64,000 nt of DNA from Draconibacterium sp. (GTDB lineage: Bacteria > Bacteroidota > Bacteroidia > Bacteroidales > Prolixibacteraceae). The first letter of the stretch is position 1, and each line of letters starts with the position of its first letter. Shown here piece after piece: positions 18,103 through 28,635 of this stretch. The translations under genes and the position numbers were made by a program. The notes beneath the pieces are model-generated. The model searched no databases. It was not told the DNA's origin and saw only the letters and a list, made by a program, of their open reading frames with translations. Where the stretch lies: positions 1-64,000 of the forward strand of contig JADIYN010000024.1 in NCBI GenBank assembly GCA_016705335.1, in the 5' to 3' direction.

Positions 18103-20883
18103 TTATTTTATCACATAATAAGTTTGACTCCTGGCCGGAATTGTTACCGGTATTATTACATTAAATTCTCTGTCGAGTTTATAATTCCCCGATTTACCAT
18201 TCTCCCCAGTAATTATTGCAGTTTCAGACAAACCAGTATAATACAGATTAACTTTAATATTTTTTGTGATTTCTATTTCCAACGGATTGTAAATCATCAA
18301 TAAACCTTTCTCATCCAACTCAGGATCAATATGCAATATGGCATCGTAGTCCTGACCATCGGGCCGGCGGATATGGATAATATCAGCATTAAGAATTGCT
18401 TTATGTTCGTTATAAAATCAACCCATTTTTTCACCATATCCCGTGTTTCAGGTGCATCGTAAAGCTGTGGCCCACGGTAACATGCCTGAACTCCGGCTCC
18501 AAAAAGGTTGGCCAATCGCTGTCCATAATGAGGTAAATGTTCTTAAGAGGTTCTATTGTTGCGGCATCGCCTCCGCCATGATATTGCACAAGCGGCACAA
18601 ACATCCACCCCTGAGAAGGCGTTTTTTCCCATGTGCCATCATAAATATTCTGCCTCTCAATAATTTCCTGCTCTGCCCTCGGCAACGACCAATTTGTTTC
18701 GCGATAACCCATTCCTGTTTTGTTACTTCCATTCAGGAAAAACACATCGGGTACATTCAGGTAAATACCTTTGGAACGGCACCATCTGTAAAAATCCTTA
18801 ATCGTCTGAAATTGTTCCCAACGGCTATCTGCCAAACCTTTATGCCCGGGATGAACTGTAGAGGCACACACATCACCAGGGTATGATCCATCATGTTCCA
18901 ATATGTCGCAACCTGTTTTTTCATAAAAGTTATACAAGGTTTTAAAATAATTCTGCCCCCATTCGCTTCCAAGACATGGTGAATTTCCAAAACGGGGCTT
19001 CATCCCTTCCGGCATTACCACATCATCTTTGTGGCTTACCCGTCTGCTTGCAAGTAGTGAATATCCGCCAAGCGCAATTCCTTTGGAATGTGCATAGTCT
19101 GCAAGTGTTTTCATCCTGCTCAGGTTCTTTTCTGAAACATCTTCTAAATTAAAGCCGCTGCCAAAAGTCATAATAACCATTTGAAAACCTACGTCGGCAC
19201 ATTGGTCTATTGCTTTTTTTACAGACTGATCATCTGCATTCCGAACATGCATAAGGATTGGATTTTCTGTCAGCCATGGTGCAATTGTCCTCCAAGTTTT
19301 TCGTAATGCCAGCCCTTTTCTCTCCCTGTCCCAATTATCGTGTATAAGTTCCCAAACGTGGTAACTCTCAAAATTACTGCCGCTCTCAATCGATTGTTCA
19401 GGTCCATATTCCGGTTTAACTACAAGTAAACAGGGATTTCGTCGTTGATAATCAATTTGAGTGAGGTAAAGCGGGTCTTTTGTCCATTCATAGGATTTAC
19501 CTTCGTCTGCTCCGCCACATGCATAATCGGTATTAACAGTTATGTTAGGCAGCAACCAGGCATCCAGCTCCATTTGATCATTCCGGGGCTCAACTGCTGC
19601 AAGTATTTCACTTGTGAAACTGTTTAACTGAATGGCTTTATTACTGTTATTTTTTACAGTAATCCATTTGCTTATAAGCGGCAATCCATCGTAAATGGAA
19701 TAATGAACCTGAACTTCTATCTCTTTAAGATACTGATATTGTTCTGCTGCTTCAGATAAACTTTGATTTTTAAAATCGCCAAGCACAGTAAAGTTTCCGA
19801 CAAGGCAACGGCTTCGATCGCCCCTATTTTCATCATCGGAGTTATCTCCCTGATTGTCTGTTTTTCCAATCCTGACTTTCACAGGAAGTTTACCTCCTGT
19901 TTCTGATTTACCGATTTCCTGCCAATCCAAATTGTCCACCGATACTGAAGCAATTAATTCATTGCCCTTAATTTCCATTCGCAAAAAGTATGGAGTGTAA
20001 CTATCTCTTCGGGTATTTAGTTTTGTTCTCCATCAGAAAATGAAAAGCCATAAGTACCTGAAAAAGCCAGCCTGACTTTTTTATCAGGGAAAACAACAAC
20101 CATACCCAGACCATGAGATTCACTAATGTCTGTTCCGTTATTGAGTTTACATTTAATCACACGTGTATTTTCCGGTAATTTTTGCTCGGCATAAACCGAA
20201 GTGTTAGACATTGCCATTATTTCGCCAGCTTTTCCTTCATTTATAAATGAACTTCTATCGGAGGCTCCTGACGTAAATATCTCCCATTTAGGAGAAAGAA
20301 CTGCAAATTTGTCCTCCAGCAAAACTTTTCGGTTAATATCAGAATCCTTCTCGCCCAATAAAGTCTTAATAGTTGTGTCATCAGCCCGATAAATCATAGT
20401 AAGTGTTTTGCCTTTTGGAGGCCAGGGCATATCTTTAGGAAGCCACTCCATGCGCTTTTTCCACTGAAAACGTTCCTCAATTTCGTTTATCGAATAGCTG
20501 GTATATTTAAAGGAACCGGGATTTGCTGTCATATCCTTTATCCATGATTTTTTAAGGTAATTATGAACAGGTTGTCCATTTAAACCGCCAACATCGTATT
20601 CGATACCTTCAATTTCAACAAGAGCTTCGGGCCTAACTGAACGAATCAAAGTTTCTTCGGTAACAAGATTGTCAAATCCTATTGTAGCTCCGTTTGGAGA
20701 GATTGAAAAGGTTCGTGAGATTAATCCGTTTGTAAGAATTAATGTTGATTCATTTTTTGTTTCAAGTTTTGATTTTTCCGAAAAATTACCCAACAACCAA
20801 TCACTTGATTGTGCTGAAACATTTGAAACGATAAAGGTTAAAAGTATTAAAACAAAAAAACCTTGATTTTTTTTCTTCTTCAT
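18103..20883 (-). CDS. Large secreted TIM-barrel glycosidase, unassigned (copy B, frame-broken)
   Basis: A paralogue of the protein at 12356-15259, about 925 residues when joined. The signal peptide starts at 20883 (MKKKKNQGFFVLILLTFIVSNVSAQ). The frame runs to about 20020, where one A appears lost in a run of four (20021-20024); restoring it gives KLNTRRDSYTPYFLRMEIKGN. The frame 19984-18431 carries the barrel: FGSGFNLEDVSEKN, ALGGYSLLASRR, ILEHDGSYPGDVCAS and NKTGMGYRETNWSLPRAEQ, each matching copy A. Near 18500 it shifts to LFGAGVQACYRGPQLYD, and 18336-18103 is the C-terminal beta domain. The catalytic-candidate Asp of EHDG is present. It follows the GH123-like gene by 25 bases. Broken state is probably sequence error. 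Confidence 0.7.
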
Positions 20884-20908
20884 GATGAATTATAGATTTG
20901 AACAAGTT

Positions 20909-23900
20909 CTAAAAACTATCTTTAATAATTAATATCAACCCTTTCGATGCGGGAATATTAAGTTTCTTTAAATCTGCCATGGCAGGGCTTTGCAATTCGA
21001 AAATTTCAGGAACTTCAATTTTGGCATTTTTTGCATTTATTCCCAACTTTTTCCAATCAATATCCAAATTTATGATTTGATCCTTATCTGTCCAGTTGCC
21101 AATTGCTATCATGGCTTTATCATTCTGAAGATAAACACTGGCCAATACTTCATCATTACCTTTTTTTACGGGGTTGGCATCATCCCAGTAACCAATAAAT
21201 TCTGACCCTGAGATTCCAAAATAATCCCATAATTTCCAAATATTCATCGGTCGGCAACTGCCGTAATAGCGAGTGGACATTCCATATACCATACCCCTGA
21301 ATGCATTACCGCATGACTGCAACATTTCACCGTAAAGTCCCATTGGAATCCCTGATATTTCGACTAACCAATAATCAGGTTTTGAATTGTAATCATATCC
21401 CTCACCAAGCCACAAACTATTAACATAAGGAAACAATTCCATGTAATTATTTGCGGGGCTGTTTAATCCATACGCGGGTTCAAATGCATTTCCTGAGTGA
21501 AAATCAATCAAACAGCTATCAGCCGCCCTATCCATGGTTTTTCGGATGCGTTTCATGATTTCCCTGTCGTAACCAACACCGTCCAGATATAACCCGCGGA
21601 TACCATATTCTTTTATTAAGAAATTCAATCCTTCGATATAATAATTGTGCCAGCGTGAAAGTCCCTGTGTTCTGATTGACATATCTCCATCCGTTCCAAC
21701 CGTTGGATCATGCCAGGCAGGGTCATAATTTGTACGAAGGTGTTCAAATAACCACGAATGTCCTGTCATCCCATAAATGCTGTTAGGGTCTTTTTTTCAT
21801 GCGTATCAGCCAGTCCCAGTACATTTGAACGAGAATAGATTTCGTCATCCAAATGCCGCATAGCCCATAACTCGCACGCATGGGTGGATAATTCCCTGAC
21901 CGTATAATATAATTTTGTGCGGATACCCAGTTTATTCCCTTCTTTAATTACCGATTTAAGTGTGTCTCCAGACAAAAAGGGATAGTTGATATACGGATTA
22001 TAAACATTTGCATGGTGGATGTTCATTATGGTTGCTCCGTTTTTAGCAGCAGTAACCGGGTTATTATCTGCATGATAATATCTTTCGTTCCAATGTTTGT
22101 CATCCAGTGTTTTAAAAGGAGTAATGAGAAGGCCAAAATTCAAAACCATTGCATCACCTTTCTGCATATTTTTTTCACCAACGTATGCGGTGACAACTAC
22201 TTCTTTTTTTGTGGAAATTACATTACAGCCACCTTTCCCTTCGTTGCTCCAATCCCGGTATGGGCCAACTTTTTCAAATGTAAATAGTTTCCAGTCAGGG
22301 TAAATGTGTTTTAGTTTTAATTGTAATCCGGCATTTACATCTCCAATCCAAAGCATATTATTGGCATATTCCTGTTGCCATTTCCATTCCAGTTTTTCAG
22401 GAATATAACCTCCCTGTTTACCCATTCCCATAAGGTATTTAGCTGTTGTTTTTTCATATGGAAGTACAAGTTGCACATCATCCAGATTTATATCTGATTT
22501 TGCTTTTATTTTAGTTTCATAATTTATGTACCCATCGCATTCCATTTTAGCTTTAACAATGATGTGGATATTGTTTGACTTAAGAAGAGTTTGCCATTCA
22601 ACAGCACCATCAGATTGAAATATTATTTCAGGTTCAGCAGATGAAAACCTGATGATTTCCCCATTTTGAATAACATCAAGGTGGACAGGAGCAGAAAGTA
22701 TATTTTTATCAGGACCATCGACAGAATGATTACTGCCGGTAAAAGAACTTGTGATTTTTGAGGGAAATCCAAATTCATCAAAGACAAGTTTACGACCAAA
22801 TATGCTTACCGTTTTTCCATCTAATTTTACCGGGATAAAAGGAGCAACAATTTTATTGTCGTTACCCATTTCAGAATCCAGCCAATTTAGCCGCGACTGG
22901 TTTTGAGGAGTATTGTACCCCCTGTTCCCTGCAACTTCATTTTTAATTTGAAGTTTTACATTTACAGCGTAACTCTTTGTACCTTTTGCCAAAACCATTA
23001 CTTTACCAAAGTATGTTCCCGAAGCCTGTTCTGCATTAATATCCGTAACAATCCACATCGACCGGACTTCTCCTTTGGGAACCGTCACATTTTTCACAAA
23101 CTTGTTCCCAAGGTGATCTGTCCCCCCCATATTTATGCATTTCAATGATTTTGAAGACAAGATGTCCCCATTCTCATTTTTCAAATCATAAAAAGTTAAC
23201 TTCAGATCATTCAATTCCCTGAAGGGTGAAAAAATTCCCAATTGCCAGGAATAAGATTCATTTTTCATTGCAAAACCTTCAAAATCAGATCCTGCTCCTT
23301 TTCTATACCAGCGAAGTGGAATGGTTTCCGTCATGTGTACCGGGAAGTTGCGGTTCTCCGGAAAAATCAAAAACTCCTTGTCTTTATTTTTAATCAACAA
23401 TTCGTCCAACTCTTTTTGAGTTACCGGCACTTCCATTGGATAAAAGCTGTGATAATCGCTTTTGCTTTCAAAGGCAATCGTTTTTGCCAATTGATTATCA
23501 ATTTTATTTGAAGTACTTAATTTCCAGACAGGATCGAATGTATCAGCGGGCTTATCATAAGTTGCATCCGGAAACCACCAATTTCCCGCAGTTTTTCCAG
23601 GCATATAGTACAAATAATACTTGCCTTCGCCAGATACAGGTTGAAATACAATTTCCCCGAAATCTTTATTTTTTTGAGTACAGTAAATATTTTTAATCAC
23701 TTTGTTCGTTAAAGCATCAACGAGGATTAAATTCTTATCGTCAACGTTATCCAACCTGCGCCATGGAACAAAAACTTTAACTGCATCAGAAGGCTTTTCA
23801 ACATAAATTACAGCACGAAGATTTCCAAGCCCATCATAATTCCATTGACCAGTTCCATAGCTGATGTTGTCTTGAGCGCTTGTCAGTTCTGAAATTATAA

Positions 23901-23946
23901 TAAGTAATGTGCAGATAAAAAGTATTTTTTTGGACAGACTTTTCAT
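20909..23946 (-). CDS. GH123-like glycosidase (DUF6067-type), copy A, one frameshift
   Basis: A secreted protein of about 1012 residues. The frame 23946-21766 has the signal peptide (to SAQ, residue 25), a beta N-terminal domain (PSDAVKVFVPWRRLDNVDD), and then the region shared with GH123 N-terminal/DUF6067 proteins: SRLNWLDSEMGNDNKIVAPF followed by VSIFGRKLVFDEFGFPSKI. The C-terminal TIM barrel starts near residue 640 (NVYNPYINYPFLSGD) and continues in 21769-20909 with GIRGLYLDGVGYDRE and DFHSGNAFEP. The frame change lies at a T run at 21791-21797; one more base restores EKKDPNSIYGMTGHSW. GH123 enzymes are retaining beta-N-acetylgalactosaminidases that use the substrate acetamido group, so a GalNAc-type substrate is plausible but not proven. 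Copy B follows upstream at 24038. Confidence 0.72.
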
Positions 23947-24037
23947 TATTCATAAAATTAGGGATATTAATAATAATGCAATTCTCAATAAAGGTGAACT
24001 GTTATATCACCAAACTAAATGTTCAACTATTTAATTT

Positions 24038-26687
24038 CTATTTTAGTTGAATCAAGTACCCTTTCCCGCCTGGAATAATAAGTTTGCTTAAATCAACCTT
24101 TGTTTGTTTTTCCTGAAACTCATTAATTTGGGGAAGATAAATCTTTGTTCTTTTAGAATTCAAACCCAATGCCTGCCAATTGATAGTTAACGAGGCATCA
24201 ATATCTTCTTTGCTCCAGTTAGCCACCGCGATAATTATATCGTCTTTCCCTTTATAAACTGAAGTTTTAATCAACGGATTATTGCAATTAACAGGACAAT
24301 CCTGATCCCAGTAGCCAATCATTTCTTTTTTGGCAAACTTGTATTCATCAAAGAACTTCCAAAGATTTTCAGGCGGAAATTTGGTCCAACCAGCCCGGTT
24401 AGTAATGCCGTAAACCATTCCACGCCATGGATTTCCGCCTCCTTCCAACATTTGGCCCGGCAATCCGAAAGGAATTCCTGAAATTTCAATCAGCCAGTGA
24501 TCAGGCATTCGGTTGTAATCGCGGCCTTCACCAATCCAAACCAGATCGGTATAAGGAAGCAAATCCATATAAATGTTCAGGCAACTGGCAAAACCAGCCC
24601 AATCATTAAAATGATTCCAACTGTGCATGTCTATCAAGCCATTGGGACGATTATTATCAATAATTTTTCGGGCCCGCTGCATGGTAAACCTATCCAAGGC
24701 AGAATCATCAATATAAACTCCGTCAATCTTCATATTCTTTACCATCCAGTCTAAACCGGCAACGTAAAAATTGTTTAAACGACTATCAGGTGTTGTAATT
24801 ACCGACAGGTCAACTTCTCCTTTGAATTTTCCCCCACTAATTTCATTATACCATGCCGGGATATATTTTTTACGAAGATTATGAATATACCATTCATTTG
24901 GCCCTTTAGGATGCAAAGCTTCAGTGCGGCTTAAATTTCCGGGACCCGGGAAAATAACTTCTCCGTTGAGACTATACATTGCCCAAAATTCAGGTAAATT
25001 CTTTGTTAGTTCACGGGTGGTATAATAAAACTTCATTCTTATATTTTCCTGATGTGCCTCTTTAACTATTTCATTAATAGTATCTTTAAACGCATCGAGG
25101 TAGGGGTAATTTATAAAAGGATAAATATCTTCGTTATGGTGGATATTGATAACATCGGCACCCTGTTCCTTTGCCAGCTTTACCTTCGACGAAGCAATAG
25201 CACCACCGCCATGAAAATACCTGTCACCATATTTTTTTTCATTATCTATCACTTTGAATGGTGTAATTAATATTTCAAAGTTGTAGTGGAGAATATCACC
25301 CGGAACAACCGAACGAGATCCGGAAAAAGCATTTATTACTACTTCATCTTTATCTTCCCTGACTATTACCCCGCCTTTACCCGCATTGCCCCAGGAAGTA
25401 GGCAGGTGTAATGGTCCAAATCCATAATAAATATTTACCAAGGGACGAACATAGTTTTCAGCTTTCCATTTCACCCGAATTCCTCCATTTACAGCACCTA
25501 ACCATAGCATATCCTGATTTTTCGACACATCCCATTTCCATTCCCAGTCAGTTGCACGCAAACCTCCCTCGTGTCCTAATCCCATCTGGTATTTTGCTCT
25601 TTCTTTTTCAACCGGAATCTCCAAACGAATATCTTTTACTTTCAAAACTGTTAAGGCCGTCAGTTTTAGCTGATAATCCACAAACCCGTCAAATTCAATT
25701 TTACCAGTACACTCCAATAAACATTCATCTGAAGTATTAACTACTTTCCATGCTACTTTTGATTGTGATTGTTCGGTAAAAATCAGTTCTCCGGGGTTTA
25801 ACCTGATAATATCACCGTTCACTTTTTCCACAACAAAACGAAAAGGCTTACTAACTATGGGCGTTGCTTTTTCAACCAAAGATTGATTTGATTCACCAAA
25901 ATAACTTGTTATTGAAGATGGAAGTCCGTTTGGTGCAATGAGTAACTTACGACCAAAAATACTGACTTCTTTACCTTTAAGTGAAACAGGATCAAAACCA
26001 TTCGTTATTTTATCATCGATGCCAAGAGTAGAATTTAACCAATTCAGGCGTGATAATGTATTTCCCTCATTGTACCCGTGATTATCAACTACTTCACCGG
26101 CAATTTTTATTTCCAGACGAATGATTTGTTTCTCTTTTCCTGCAACGACAGTAACAATACCCGAATAATCACCGGGATCTGTGCCTTCAAGATCAATCCC
26201 AATCCATAAAGGCTGAATCCGGTTGACAGGTATGTCAATTTCTTTAGAAAAAGGTTTGCCCATATAATCGAGACCACCTTTATTAAAACATGTCATCCGG
26301 TTTTCAGGAATTACATTTCCATTCACATCTGTCAGTGATGAGAAAAAAACATTCACATCCTGTACATAATCTTTTAAAGCCCATACTCCCAACTGATAAG
26401 TAAGAAATTCGCCAGGGTTGGGCAGATATTTGAAAATTGTTCTTCAGATGTGGGGCCATTATCTTCCCTTCAGGAATTGAATCAAACCATCTTAATGGTT
26501 CTGTGCGAAGTTCAGGAAAAACAAAAAATGACAAGTTCTCCAAAACCTGCTTATTTTGTTCAAAAGCATCTGTCAGTGACAAATAGGTTACTTCCACTTT
26601 TTTCTCCTGAGGCGATGTTTTGATTTGAGCGCTTGCATCCAAAAAAAATGCAATTAATGATATTGAAAAGAAAAATGTCCGATTCAT
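24038..26687 (-). CDS. GH123-like glycosidase (DUF6067-type), copy B, one frameshift
   Basis: A paralogue of the neighbour at 20909-23946, about 880 residues, first gene after the SusD terminator. The signal peptide is MNRTFFFSISLIAFFLDASAQ. The frame from 26687 shifts near 26430, where one T too many in a run of four would explain it; the continued reading is LPNPGEFLTYQLGVWALKDY. Shared family stretches are SRLNWLNSTLGIDDKITNGF, VSIFGRKLLIAPNGLPSSI, and in the barrel IDGVYIDDSALDRFTM and LIDMHSWNHFND. Relative to copy A the first roughly 130 residues of the mature protein are missing, so the N-terminal beta domain is reduced. Acidic residues of YIDDS align with YLDGV of copy A and are candidates for catalysis. 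It has an 11-bp inverted repeat in its 5' leader. Confidence 0.72.
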
Positions 26688-26703
26688 AATTCTATTTATT
26701 ATG

Positions 26704-26802
26704 AACCTGTTGGCTGATTCTTTTATTTTCGTTTTGAATTACAGTTTAAAAAACGGCATTGATAACTGCACAGTAACATTTATATAATTCTGCCAACAGG
26801 TT
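26704..26802. repeat. 11-bp inverted repeat in leader of GH123-like copy B
   Basis: AACCTGTTGGC at 26704-26714 and its exact reverse complement GCCAACAGGTT at 26792-26802 flank a 77-base AT-rich spacer. The left arm lies 17 bases before the start codon at 26687, so in the transcript the two arms could pair and bring the ribosome-binding region into a stem. It could equally be a pair of protein-binding sites. Confidence 0.5.
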
Positions 26803-26813
26803 TGATAAAATGA

Positions 26814-26847
26814 AAAAAAGCACGGTCCAAATCCGCCGTGCTTTTTT
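26814..26847 (-). terminator. Rho-independent terminator after susD-like gene
   Basis: A 12-bp perfect stem (26814-26825 with 26836-26847; GCACGG core and A/T extension) and a 10-base loop, followed on the minus strand by a T run. It starts 19 bases after the SusD stop. It should end most transcripts of the sigma/FecR/SusC/SusD region, leaving the enzyme genes below it to read-through or to their own promoter. Confidence 0.85.
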
Positions 26848-26865
26848 ATGATTATTATTAATTAT

Positions 26866-28610
26866 TTACTTCAAAGGATCAAATGTACCTCCCCAGGTAT
26901 TATTTTGTTCAAGTTTACTGTTTCTATCCAAATAAGTGGCTGGAATACCAAAGAAAGAGTATTTATCTTCATCAAGCATTGTAATTGGCATTGCATCATT
27001 TGAGGGAACAGCTGTAAACTGATTCCAAATTGTATTGATGTCTTCCAATCCGGTTGGACGATTAGCAGTTGATCCATCCCATTCGACCCTTAAGCCATGT
27101 CTGATCTTTCCTTCAAGTCCTTCCATCGTTGATTTATATACCCGCCATCTGCGCAAATCCCAAAAACGTTTATTTTCAAATGCAAATTCAATAAAACGTT
27201 CATCCATAATTGCCTGACGGATTCCTTCTTTAGTAGTGGCAGTAATTCCATATTTGCCTTCAGCTCCAGCTTCAATTCCGGCTCTTCCTCTTATTTGACC
27301 AAGAATTTGCAGTGCTTCATCGGGTTTATTGGTTTCATTGGCTGCTTCAGCTAAATTCATGATTACTTCGGCAAAACGTATTTCAATCCAATCAATCTGA
27401 CCATCAAGTTTATTTACTGCATTAAGATTAGGATCCATCATTTTTGGAGTATAAAAACCTGATAACGATTCATAGCCGTCAATAAAATCTGCCCGCATTT
27501 CCTTCCCGTTGACACCCGTTGCAGAATTTCCATCTTTATCATACCAATAAGTCCACATATTTTCTTTCGCAAACATAGGTTTTAGATATGGAGCAGCTCC
27601 ATTATAAGCAATTGTATAATAAAACCTTGCATCCCGGTTATCAAATAATGAAGTATAATCCATGGCATTTGGATCCCATTTAGATCCATCTTTTAAAGGA
27701 AAGGCATTCACCAATTCCAGCGAAGGCTGATTTCCGTGTGCACAACCTGATTCTCCATATTTCAGTGGCATAACGCAAACCTGAGAGTATCCGTTTGTTG
27801 CTTCAGGATAAGAATATCTCCTCACCATTATTACTTCTTTGCTCATTTCGCTCTGCCAAAGCTGGCTGAAATCTTCCAAGAGCCCTTTCCCTCGACCTTC
27901 CAAATAGGTAACCGCAGCTTTATTTGCATCATATGCTGCCTGCCATAACTGGCTATTATTGCTTCGGTTAAACTGTGGACTTGCTATAAATAATGCTACC
28001 CTACCCTTAAATGCCATGGCTGCACCTTTATCAATCCTTCCATTTCCTTTAGGATCAGGCAGTAATCCAATAGCATCATCCAAATCCTTGATAATTTGCG
28101 TAAAACAGGCGGAGGTAGTTGCACGGGGAACAAAACAGCTTCTTCGTCTTTGGGTGATGCAGGTTTCAAAATCAATTCAACTCCACCATAAGCTCTCACC
28201 ATACGAAAATAAGCCCAGGCACGCCAAAACAATGTTTCGCCTTTTAAGCGGTTCTTTGTAGCTTCATCAAAGGTAGCACCGTCAATTCCATCCAAAAATA
28301 TATTCATATTTCTGATCCCGCTGTATGGCATATAATCGTATGAATCTGCTGTGATAGTGCCTCTGAGGTACGAACTTATCACTACGTCATTTGTACCACT
28401 CATTGCTTCATCACATGTTTTTCCTTCGTCGACATTAATGCCTGGCATAAAATTCGCATAAATATCATTTACATATGCTTCGGCAACTCCGGGAATTGTG
28501 TAAACATCATCGTTTGATATTGCTGTCAGGTTTTCTTTTTCCAAGACATCACATCCGGAAGTAATTAATATTAATACAACACTTCCTATTAAATATATTA
28601 TTTTATTCAT
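26866..28610 (-). CDS. SusD/RagB-family surface glycan-binding lipoprotein, one frameshift
   Basis: About 580 residues when joined. The frame 28610-27996 begins with a lipoprotein signal (lipobox L-I-T-S-G-C) and the TPR-rich SusD start (AYVNDIYANFMPG, RLKGETLFWRAWAYFRMVRAYGGVELI). The frame 28083-26866 continues with LDDAIGLLPDPKGNGRIDKGAAMAFKGRVAL and the C-terminal RagB part, including RFAEVIMNLAEAANE, DERFIEFAFENKRFWDLRRWR and the end FFGIPATYLDRNSKLEQN. The change lies at an A run at 28132-28135; one more base restores FVPRATTSACFTQIIKDL. SusD proteins sit on the outer surface over the SusC barrel and deliver oligosaccharides to it. It starts 25 bases after SusC, and a strong terminator follows. 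Confidence 0.93.
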
Positions 28611-28635
28611 TTCAGTTTATATTAAATTTATTCAA

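Noticed and set aside
21791..21797. Programmed ribosomal frameshifting at the seven-A run of GH123-like copy A
   Set aside because: Similar breaks occur at many other runs of A, C and T with different sequences and directions; no slippery heptamer with downstream structure is shared, so sequence error is simpler.
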